This document shows, piece by piece, positions 1 through 6,477 of a stretch of 11,881 nt of DNA. Source of the DNA: JAKVCB01 sp963578605 (GTDB taxonomy: Bacteria; Planctomycetota; Planctomycetia; Pirellulales; Lacipirellulaceae); NCBI GenBank assembly GCA_963578605.1, contig CAUZEA010000143.1, forward strand, positions 1 through 11,881, written 5' to 3'. Each line of letters starts with the position of its first letter. Position 1 is the first letter of the stretch. Made by a program: the position numbers and the translations under genes. The notes under the pieces were generated by a model. That model made no database searches. It saw only the letters and a list, made by a program, of their open reading frames with translations, and was not told the DNA's origin.

Positions 1-210
1 GTCGGATACAACGCGTCGAGGGGCGCAACCTCGGTCACAACAGGTCCCTCGAAAACTCCCGCCTCTTCAAGCTGCTCGACCTCTCCGGGCGCCAGCCGCT
101 GCCTGCTCCTTTTCAGGCTGCTTCAATTCGACCCACGGGATGCCAAGCATCGAATCACCAATGCCAAGGAAACTTCCAGCGGTGGTTTCCTTGTAATCTA
201 CCATGGGCAT
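1..210 (-). pseudogene. PRC-barrel-like protein fragment, frameshifted and cut by window edge
   Basis: Read on the minus strand from an ATG at 210 (a second ATG lies at 204), the frame contains FLGIGDSMLGIPWVEL. The spacing of FLGIGD followed five residues later by PW resembles the end of PRC-barrel domains, small beta-barrels found in photosynthetic reaction-centre H subunits, RimM and many stress-related proteins. This frame meets a stop near position 69. A shifted frame then stays open to the window edge and is Glu/Val/Pro-rich (GEVEQLEEAGVFEGPVV). The switch needs +1 base or -2 bases, so the gene appears broken unless this is an assembly error. There is no convincing ribosome-binding site, and the upstream half of a PRC barrel is not recognisable, so the true start may lie further right. 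Family assignment rests on one short motif and is tentative. Confidence 0.35.
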
Positions 211-531
211 TGAGGCCGACTTGCCACTTCCCTGTTCGGAAACGTCGCCGGCACCCGCAGCGGGATTTTGTGGTTTTGCCTCGCTGGCCGACCGCTGGCC
301 GTGTCGTCACAAAAGGTGTCCCGCCAAGTGCAATTGTCACGAAAAATCCTGCCCACTTCGTAAGACAACACGAACGGCCTGCCTGATACCGCCGGAGAGG
401 GAAAAGAAACCCTGGAATCACCGAAACTGATCGCAGTGTTGTTGTATTGTGGCATGAACGGATTTTGCTTGTCGAACCAACTGCAGGGGTCAAACCAGTG
501 GGGAGGTTGACCGATTATAAAGTTCTCATAC
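211..531. other. No supported gene
   Basis: Short open frames exist on both strands here, but none has a recognisable domain, a good start context or consistent codon use. On the minus strand the frame of the PRC-like fragment remains open up to a TGA at 307-309, with a Gly/Ala/Ser-rich stretch, so part of this interval may once have been the N-terminal part of that gene. I see no repeat or RNA gene. Confidence 0.4.
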
Positions 532-560
532 TTGCGCCCCGTACTTTGCTGTCCTATAAT
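532..560 (+). promoter_or_regulatory. Sigma70-type promoter P1 of the small unit
   Basis: A -35 element TTGCGC at 532-537 is followed after exactly 17 bases by a perfect consensus -10 TATAAT at 555-560. Transcription would begin near 567, about 50 bases ahead of the small ORF at 618. The -35 element is weak (matches TTG), the -10 element is perfect. Confidence 0.55.
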
Positions 561-571
561 TGACCATCTGA

Positions 572-600
572 TTGACGGTATCCGAAACCAGACCTATCAT
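572..600 (+). promoter_or_regulatory. Sigma70-type promoter P2 of the small unit
   Basis: TTGACG at 572-577 (five of six consensus bases) and TATCAT at 595-600 (five of six) are separated by exactly 17 bases. The predicted start near 607 would give a leader of only about 11 bases that is little more than the AAGAG ribosome-binding site of the ORF at 618. Together with P1 this makes a tandem promoter pair offset by 40 bases. Confidence 0.55.
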
Positions 601-617
601 GCGGTTTAAGAGCAAGT

Positions 618-782
618 ATGCACAAAAATTGGCATGAAGCATCGCCATTCGGTACAACAGAAGGGTCGGTCAGGTACGCGAAGTCGTGTGTAAACAACTG
701 TGGTTTGTTTAACGAACCCGTTCTGATCGACAAACTAATCCAGCCGATGCGATCTGGTTACGACTGGGTCGCTAACACTTGA
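618..782 (+). CDS. Small protein of 54 residues, unknown family
   Basis: An uninterrupted ATG-to-TGA frame of 54 codons. AAGAG at 608-612 lies five bases before the ATG, two sigma70-like promoters lie directly upstream, and an intrinsic terminator begins 16 bases after the stop, so the frame nearly fills the predicted transcript. The product begins MHKNWHEASPFGTTEG, contains a CxxxC pair (Cys24 and Cys28, SCVNNC), and ends in a hydrophobic and aromatic stretch (EPVLIDKLIQP, then SGYDWVANT). There is no signal peptide or membrane helix, so it is probably cytoplasmic. I do not recognise the family. CxxxC could bind metal or form a disulfide, but one pair alone is weak evidence. The alternative is that the unit makes a non-coding RNA and the frame is fortuitous, since several hairpins occur inside it. 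Confidence 0.5.
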   Translation: MHKNWHEASPFGTTEGSVRYAKSCVNNCGLFNEPVLIDKLIQPMRSGYDWVANT

Positions 783-798
783 GTGCGGTTTAGGTTTT

Positions 799-826
799 AC
801 CGGCACCTTGTAGGCCGGTTTTTGTT
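799..826 (+). terminator. Intrinsic terminator of the small unit
   Basis: ACCGGC at 799-804 pairs perfectly with GCCGGT at 814-819 across a nine-base loop, and the stem runs into a T tract (819-823, then GTT). This is a classic rho-independent terminator on the plus strand. It separates the small unit from the transferase gene starting at 906. It could alternatively act as an attenuator in that gene's leader if P1 or P2 reads through. Confidence 0.7.
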
Positions 827-905
827 AACGGGTGTCATCCGATCCTCTGTTGAATTTTCCTCGTCCCAAATGCCATCTTCAACATAGACCGAACGACTTT
901 TGACG

Positions 906-2639
906 ATGGAACTTCCTTTTGCTTTCCTGATTGCGTTTGTGGCAAGTCTTCTGTTAACCCCTCAGGTTAAGCGGATAGCCACTAAATTTGGTTTTGTGGA
1001 CAAGCCGGATGGAAAACGCAAGGCGCACAAAAAGCCGGTTGCTTTAGGGGGTGGCGCCGGGGTTTTTCTGTCGGCCCTTTTTGCGATCGCAATCACACTC
1101 GTTTATGCATCGCTGAAAGGCGAAAACCTCATCCGACCGGACGATATGAAGGTGATGGTTGGATTGCTGCTGGCCTCGGCATTCATCGTCCTTTTGGGAT
1201 TGCTGGACGACTTCGTCCACATGGCGGGTCGTTACAAGTTGCTTGGCCAGATCATAGCAGCCGGGTTATTAATCTATTTCGGTGTGCGAATTGAATCGGT
1301 TTCCATTTTTGCAGGTCGGCCCGCACCGAAAGTGGAACAGCAAGCTCTCGCGGTTGAACCTGTCCTTGAGTCAGGTGCAGCTGGGATTGGCGAGGAGTCA
1401 GGCGCAGCCGGGGTTGGCGAGGCTGATGCAGCCCAATCGCTGGAATCCTCAGTAACCCCGGACACCCAACACAGTCAGCAAAAGTCCCGCGGTATTAAGT
1501 TGGGGTTGCTTGCTGTTCCATTTACTTTGTTTTGGTTGTTGGGTGCAATTAATGCCATCAATTTGATTGACGGTATCGATGGATTAGCCTCCAGTGTTGG
1601 CCTGGTGCTTTGTGCGACAATTGCTGCGATTACATTACGGCAGGGGCACGTTTTTGAGACATTGGTAATGCTTTCTTTGGCTGGAGCACTACTCGGTTTT
1701 CTCCGCTTTAATTTTGCTCCCGCGTCCATTTATTTGGGAGATGCGGGCAGCATGTTGATCGGCCTGGTGATCGGCGGAATCGCGATTCACTCCTCGCTGA
1801 AGTCAGCAGCAACCGTAGCGCTGGCCGTCCCAATCGGTGTGTGGGCGATTCCGATTCTCGACTCGATGGCTGCTATCCTGCGTCGCAAGCTTACAGGCCG
1901 CAGCTTTTTTGATCCCGACCGGGGACATTTGCATCATTCGCTGTTGGTGCGGGGTTGGACAGTTCGCCAGGCAGTCTTGTTTATTGGCCTGATTTGTGCC
2001 ACCACCTGCCTGAGTGCCGTTATAAGCGTTTACTTTGGCAACGAGTTGATTGCGCTACTCACCGTAGCTGCTGTGGTCATATTTCTGATTGCAACGCAAA
2101 CGTTCGGACACATAGAATTTGCCCTTGTAAAAGAGCACCTGCGTTCCCACGGGCTGTCGCTCGCTGGCGGTACGAACCGGAGGAAAAGTCGCCCACACGA
2201 AAGTCACATTCACTTACAGGGCGCGCGGGAATGGGATAAACTGTGGATGGCAATTATTGAACCGATGCAAGATTACCAAGTCATTCGCCTTAAACTGGTC
2301 ATTCGCATACCCGCCCTGCATGAAGACTATTTCGCTTCCTGGGACGCCACGCGAGAGCACAAAGAACGGGCTGAACGAAGTTGGCAGATGGAATTTCCAA
2401 TTACCGTTCGTGATGAGGTTGTTGGTCATATGGAGATTGAAGGAATCGCGAGCAAGAATGCCACCCCGCCGCAAATGCAACAGGTTCTTAATTTTCTCGA
2501 GCCCCTTGAAGAAGACGTGCAGCATATCATGGAAGAGATCCAGGGCAAACAGTCCACATTGAACCTGAAAAATTCTCTGCAAGAACCAACCAATTCCGGG
2601 GAGAGCTCCTCGGCCCAGACGGTTACTCCTCAGGGTTAG
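906..2639 (+). CDS. Undecaprenyl-phosphate GlcNAc-1-phosphate transferase family (WecA/TagO/MraY-like) with cytosolic C-terminal extension
   Basis: Integral membrane enzyme of the polyprenyl-phosphate N-acetylhexosamine-1-phosphate transferase family, which moves a sugar-1-phosphate from a UDP-sugar to undecaprenyl phosphate as the first step of envelope glycan assembly. Visible family signatures: Asp101-Asp102 in GLLDDF; NLIDGIDG with Asp222 and Asp225; YLGDAGS at 276-282; and the cytosolic DPDRGHLHHS at 336-345. About eleven hydrophobic helices lie between residues 3 and 395. Two oddities: an acidic Ala/Gly-rich insertion (about residues 137-198) carrying a tandem repeat, and a soluble tail of about 180 residues after the last helix, rich in charged residues. 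I chose ATG at 906; a TTG two codons earlier (900) is possible, and neither has a strong ribosome-binding site. The acceptor sugar cannot be told from sequence; GlcNAc is the usual one. Intact. Confidence 0.9.
   Translation: MELPFAFLIAFVASLLLTPQVKRIATKFGFVDKPDGKRKAHKKPVALGGGAGVFLSALFAIAITLVYASLKGENLIRPDDMKVMVGLLLASAFIVLLGLLDDFVHMAGRYKLLGQIIAAGLLIYFGVRIESVSIFAGRPAPKVEQQALAVEPVLESGAAGIGEESGAAGVGEADAAQSLESSVTPDTQHSQQKSRGIKLGLLAVPFTLFWLLGAINAINLIDGIDGLASSVGLVLCATIAAITLRQGHVFETLVMLSLAGALLGFLRFNFAPASIYLGDAGSMLIGLVIGGIAIHSSLKSAATVALAVPIGVWAIPILDSMAAILRRKLTGRSFFDPDRGHLHHSLLVRGWTVRQAVLFIGLICATTCLSAVISVYFGNELIALLTVAAVVIFLIATQTFGHIEFALVKEHLRSHGLSLAGGTNRRKSRPHESHIHLQGAREWDKLWMAIIEPMQDYQVIRLKLVIRIPALHEDYFASWDATREHKERAERSWQMEFPITVRDEVVGHMEIEGIASKNATPPQMQQVLNFLEPLEEDVQHIMEEIQGKQSTLNLKNSLQEPTNSGESSSAQTVTPQG
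1368..1421 (+). repeat. 27-bp in-frame tandem duplication inside the transferase gene
   Basis: Copies at 1368-1394 and 1395-1421 differ by only a few substitutions and encode ESGAAGIGE and ESGAAGVGE. A further degenerate Ala/Glu-rich stretch (ADAAQSLES) follows. The repeat lies in the loop between the fourth helix and the helix leading into NLIDGIDG, so it lengthens a loop and leaves the catalytic motifs untouched. Confidence 0.85.
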
Positions 2640-2839
2640 CCGCTACCGACACTTTCGGGCGACAGGTCCTGGACGCTCGTCGCACCCCAAAACCAGCCCC
2701 GATTCTAAACCTATTCTCCTGTCTTGCCGTCCCAGCTTGTTGCTTGTTATGCTTGAACTGCTCTGAGAAATCCTTACTTCAATGTGAGCAGGTGGGATTG
2801 AAAAAAATGCAAGTTGTACGACCTGCGGCTTTGGTCAGG

Positions 2840-2868
2840 TTGTGGAAATATCTCGCTTTATTTACAAT
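2840..2868 (+). promoter_or_regulatory. Candidate sigma70-type promoter of the epimerase gene
   Basis: TTGTGG at 2840-2845 and TACAAT at 2863-2868 (five of six -10 bases) are 17 bases apart. The predicted start near 2875 leaves about 40 bases of leader before the TTG at 2916. The rest of the 2640-2915 gap shows no gene and no convincing terminator for the transferase gene. A GCGAC/GTCGC inverted repeat at about 2659-2686 lacks a T tract. Confidence 0.4.
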
Positions 2869-2915
2869 CAGCCTCTGAATTTTGATAACAAAGACTCTTG
2901 GGAAAGTACTGGGCT

Positions 2916-3914
2916 TTGAACAACAAATTGGTATTGGTTGCGGGAGGTGGTGGATTTATTGGCGGACATCTGATTGCGCGATTGCGTCAAGAAGGGTACA
3001 ACCGCGTTCGCTGTGTTGACATCAAACCGACCTCCGAGTGGTATCAGATCTTCGACGATGTTGAAAATGTCCAGGCCGATCTCAAGTTGATTGAGAATTG
3101 CCGGAGAGCTTGCGAAGACGCCTCGCTCGTATTTAATCTTGCCGCTGATATGGGAGGAATGGGTTTCATCGAGAATAACAAAGCTCTCTGCATGCTCAGC
3201 GTATTGATTAACACACATCTTCTGCAGTGTGCTAAGGACGCCAACGTCGATCGCTTTTTCTATGCGAGTTCGGCATGTGTCTATAACGCCGACAAGCAAA
3301 TATGCGAGGACGTGGTTCCTCTAAAAGAAGCAGATGCCTACCCTGCCATGGCTGAAGACGGATATGGTTGGGAAAAACTGTTCTCAGAGCGGATGTGTCG
3401 TCACTTCCGCGAAGACTACGGGCTCAAAACCCGCGTCACCCGCTTTCACAATGTTTATGGGCCGCTGGGAACGTGGCACGGTGGTCGCGAAAAAGCACCT
3501 GCTGCAATCTGTCGAAAGGTAATGCATGCCAAAGAGACTGGTTGTCACGATATCGAAATCTGGGGTGATGGCAAGCAGACGCGCAGTTTCATGTACATTG
3601 ACGACTGCGTTGAAGGTATCCTGCAAATTATCCATAGCGATATCATCGAGCCTGTCAATCTTGGGTCGAATGAACTTATTGCCATCAACGGGCTGGTAGA
3701 TATGGTCGAAGATATCGCCGGCATCCAACTGAACCGCAGTTACAAACTCGATGCGCCCAAGGGTGTAAATGGTCGCAACAGTGACAACACCAAGATCCTA
3801 AAGTATCTCAACTGGGAACCCGGTATTCGTCTTCGCGATGGAATGGAGAGAACGTACGATTGGATCCAGAGCGAGTATCTCAAAATCCACGGTGTTGCCC
3901 CACAACTCAATTAG
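2916..3914 (+). CDS. GDP-mannose 3,5-epimerase (extended SDR, NAD-dependent)
   Basis: Predicted cytoplasmic sugar-nucleotide epimerase converting GDP-D-mannose to GDP-L-galactose, with GDP-L-gulose as a second product. The N-terminal Rossmann motif GGGGFIGGH binds NAD. Further along come NLAADMGGMGFI, SSACVY, YGWEK, RFHNVYGP.GTW, GGREKAPAA, GDGKQTRSF and GRNSDN, all close to plant GDP-mannose 3,5-epimerases. From the 2916 start, Cys121, Tyr150, Lys154 and Lys193 correspond to Arabidopsis Cys145, Tyr174, Lys178 and Lys217 with a constant offset of 24, so the catalytic set is complete. All usable starts are TTG: the one at 2916 has GGGAAAG nine bases upstream and gives MNNKLVLVAGG. A TTG at 2898 would add six residues, and an in-frame TAA lies at 2886. 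The neighbouring polyprenyl transferase and glycosyltransferase remnant suggest supply of an L-sugar for surface polysaccharide. Intact, 332 residues. Confidence 0.88.
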   Translation: MNNKLVLVAGGGGFIGGHLIARLRQEGYNRVRCVDIKPTSEWYQIFDDVENVQADLKLIENCRRACEDASLVFNLAADMGGMGFIENNKALCMLSVLINTHLLQCAKDANVDRFFYASSACVYNADKQICEDVVPLKEADAYPAMAEDGYGWEKLFSERMCRHFREDYGLKTRVTRFHNVYGPLGTWHGGREKAPAAICRKVMHAKETGCHDIEIWGDGKQTRSFMYIDDCVEGILQIIHSDIIEPVNLGSNELIAINGLVDMVEDIAGIQLNRSYKLDAPKGVNGRNSDNTKILKYLNWEPGIRLRDGMERTYDWIQSEYLKIHGVAPQLN

Positions 3915-3953
3915 GCATTTTCCAGCAGTTGGGAGCAAAGTGGCTTCACATGG

Positions 3954-4277
3954 ATGGTTGATGAGGTACGTCCCCCAACAGCCTTGGTGATCAGTCAGGC
4001 CTACGTTCCCCACCCAGCGTCTGTCGGAAGTACATGGCCGATGCAGCAACCAATTTGGTCCGACGCATCCAGATTGCAACAAGAAATCGCAACAAAGCCT
4101 GGGCAACCGGACTCGAAGCTGTCAGATTGGCGCGAAGATCCCCTCGTCTCGAAATTCAATCGAACTGATCCAACGGGCCCGTTCGAGATCGCTCCGGAGC
4201 TTGCCGCCATCATCGAAGAGAGGTACAACCGGCTTACAAGTTGGCGGATGGTGCCTTTGACATCGCGGCTGCTCTGA
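3954..4277 (+). pseudogene. Glycosyltransferase N-terminal remnant, frameshifted
   Basis: The frame opens with TALVISQAYVPHPASVG, which closely resembles the N-terminus of GT4-type glycosyltransferases (typically ISQ-x-Y-x-P-x-PASVG-x-x-MADAA). Right after this the matching residues move to another frame: KYMADAATNLVRR is read there from about 4028. Restoring one G in the GGAAG at about 4026-4030 joins the two as VGKYMADAATNLVRR. Beyond RR neither frame resembles the family. The original frame ends at 4277 (containing DPTGPFEIAPELAAIIEERY, unrecognised) and the shifted frame ends near 4171. The C-terminal nucleotide-sugar binding domain is absent. The fragment lies 39 bases after the epimerase stop in the same direction, so the two probably once formed an operon for polysaccharide synthesis. 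Membership in the broad family is likely; the specific sugar is unknown. Confidence 0.6.
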
Positions 4278-4448
4278 TTAACGTGTGGGGGTTTGGGGCA
4301 CTGGGCCGGAAAAACACAGCTTTCCACTTCAGAACGAATCCAGAACGTTCTGGAAACATATTGCCGGTGCTCATCTTCGCCTGGGTCAGTCTGCTTCCGA
4401 TTCGTTCATTCTAAGGAAGCTGGGCACGCTGACAATCGAGTAGATCCC
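4278..4448 (+). other. Non-coding or decayed spacer before the large pseudogene
   Basis: Open stretches in two plus-strand frames cross this spacer (for example ESRTFWKHIAGAHLRLG), possibly more debris of the upstream gene, but none matches a family I know. No terminator is seen. No clear promoter or ribosome-binding site precedes the ATG at 4449. Confidence 0.35.
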
Positions 4449-5790
4449 ATGAGGCCACACCTACCAATTGTCTTCGCCATTGTTATCACCGCGATGGCCA
4501 CCACGCCGGCGTTGGCGACCGAATACTGGATCGCACCCGATGGCGATGATCTCGCCGCGGGTACGTCGCGCCAGCAGGCGTGGGCATCACCTTCCAGGGG
4601 CCAACCCACGCGCATTCATGAAGGCTACAAGCCGGTGACATGCAGTTGCGTGTCCTCTCGACAGAAGGCTTTCTCGACGCCGGTCGCATCATTGTGGACG
4701 GTGAACAGCGCGCATGCACGAGCAAGAGTCGAGAAGCCTTTGAGCTGACGGAACCCTTGCCTCGTGATTTCGGCAGCCTTGAGTATGTCAACGATGCCTC
4801 GATCCTGGGGGGTGACTCCTTCGAGCCGGGAGCGGGTCGCATGGACCTGCTCCGCGTAGGCACCTGTGTTGACGGTGCCCGCAGCGGTCCGGTTCAACCG
4901 GTGATCGAGCATATTACCGTGGAAGGCTTTACGCTCGACGGAAGCTACCACTCACAAGTCCAGGAGCGTGCGGGCAAGCATCCTTGCGGCATATGGATCG
5001 GTGGGCAACCCATGTCACGGTCAAAGACCTGACGATTCGCGACACGTACTGCGGATTGAGCTTCGGTCCTGGTGCCCGTGATGGGCAAGCGATCGATGTC
5101 ACCGTCACGGACTGGAACCACGACGGCTTTGCGGCCTCAGGCCGCGGTATCAGCGGCAGTTGCTCCGATATTCGATTTATCCGCTGCAAGGCCGTGAACA
5201 CGCCTCGTTGTGTCAAGGCTTGGGAGATCGAAGAAGGTGCACATCGCGTGTATCTGGAAGACTGTTTGGTCGACAACCTGGGCGGTTCAGGGACCGGGTA
5301 CTACGTGCGCCACCACGCCTATCGCGGGCCGTTACTCGTGCATGACGTTGTATTTCGTCGCTGTCGCGTAACGAACATTTCCGGTCAGGGCTTTATCCTC
5401 ACGACGGTGTCCGGCACGGGCGAGCGGTCAGTCCGGCCGGCGGTTGAGACACACAACGTGCACCTGTTCGACTGCGAAAGCGACGCGCCGGTGACGATTG
5501 CCTGTGGCATCGACGAGGTTGTCATCGAAGGTGGCCGGTTTGCCAATCTAATGGCGATCGGGTTTGAAGCCCTGAGCCCGGACGAAGATCGTGGCCCGCG
5601 CTGGCCAGCCTGATCCGTTACCATCCAACACAGCGTGATCGACCGGCTCAAGATCAATGCAACGACGGGTAACCCGAATGCGAATCTTGGTGACGACTAC
5701 TGGCCCGATTACGAGCCGCGTATCCGACTTACCGATGTAGATCTAAACCATCCAGCCGAGATCATCGGCAATAACGTAAACGTGGTGATC
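4449..5790 (+). pseudogene. Segment 1: signal peptide and right-handed beta-helix region
   Basis: After the signal peptide, EYWIAPDGDDLAAGT is the usual opening of secreted parallel beta-helix proteins (pectate-lyase-like fold). Frame 1 runs to about 4635 and frame 2 from about 4637 to 5005 (LRVLSTEGFLDAGRIIVDGE, ITVEGFTLDGSY). The third frame from about 5005 carries the coil repeats: VTVKDLTIRDTYCGLSFG, VTVTDWNHDGFAASG, IRFIRCKAVNT, VYLEDCLVDNLGG, VVFRRCRVTNISGQG, VHLFDCESDAPV and VVIEGGRFANLMAIG. These strands of roughly 22-25 residues with alternating hydrophobics are typical of beta-helix carbohydrate lyases and epimerases. The TGA at 5611-5613 interrupts the last coils without changing frame. 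Catalytic residues cannot be assigned by eye. Confidence 0.75.
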
Positions 5791-6477
5791 GAAGACCGTG
5801 AAATCCAAAAGGATGCCGCAATATCCAAGCCCGCTGACAGTGCTGAGCTGGTATTGGTGGAGGGTGGGTCACCGGTCAGCACCATCGTGGTTGCCGACGA
5901 CGCCGACTGGTGGAACCGGATGGCGGCGAGCTGGCTACAGGACTACGTGCAGCGCACCACTGGCGCAACGCTGTCGATCGTTCGGGAACGCGATGCGCCC
6001 GGGGGCACACTCATTTACGTCGGCCACACGAAGCGGACTCGGGAAGCCGGAATTCGCACCGACGATCTTAAATGGGACGGCGCTCGACTCGTCGTCAGCG
6101 GCAACGTGCTGTTTCTCGTCGGGCGCGACGGTGTGGACGTGGGTCGCGGTGATCCGTCAACCAAAGACCTGCAGAATTGGTACGAAGACGATCCATGGCG
6201 ACCTGATCGGATCGGTGGTACCTAGGGCGCCGACCTCGCCGGCGCCAATGGCACGTGCAAGGCTGTCGTGACATTTCTGGAAGACATCTGCGGCGTGCGG
6301 TGGTTCATGCCCGTTGAACAGGGCATCGTCGTGCCGTGCCATCCCGATCTCGCCGTGCAGCGCACGCTCAACAAGCGTGTTGATCCCGTGTTCGCCTATG
6401 CCAGCGGTTCGTTCCTTTACGGCACGCCCCGCCTCTACCCATCCGCGTACGCCAACAACTTTCCGGGATACGACTGA
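5791..6477 (+). pseudogene. Segment 2: alpha-glucuronidase N-terminal-like domain leading into DUF4838
   Basis: This stretch keeps the frame of the preceding coils. It reads ELVLVEGGSPVSTIVV, ADWWNRMAASWLQDYVQRTT, TLIYVGHTKRTREAG and LVVSGNVLFLVGRDG. This is the pattern of the accessory alpha/beta domain at the N-terminus of family 67 and family 20-like glycosidases, commonly found before DUF4838. It continues into VTFLEDICGVRWFMPVEQG and a Pro/Tyr-rich strand, typical of the domain boundary. The TAG at 6223-6225 breaks it in phase, and the TGA at 6475-6477 is a product of the frameshift described for the whole gene. Confidence 0.65.

Noticed and set aside
660..690. GGTCAGG within the small unit, reminiscent of the SRP RNA domain IV motif
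   Set aside because: The essential GGAAGGAAGCAG-type continuation is missing and the surrounding bases do not form the SRP hairpin.
570..1576. 14-base match TGATTGACGGTATC at about 570 and again within the NLIDGIDG codons near 1563
   Set aside because: A single match of this length is within chance expectation for a window this size, and the second copy is fixed by protein coding.
2807..2878. 23-codon ORF (MQVVRPAALV...) before the epimerase gene
   Set aside because: It overlaps the predicted promoter at 2840-2868 and lacks a well-spaced ribosome-binding site.
5611..6225. Stop-codon readthrough or recoding at the in-phase TGA and TAG
   Set aside because: The same gene also has five frameshifts, and neither selenocysteine nor pyrrolysine elements are visible, so decay is the simpler explanation.
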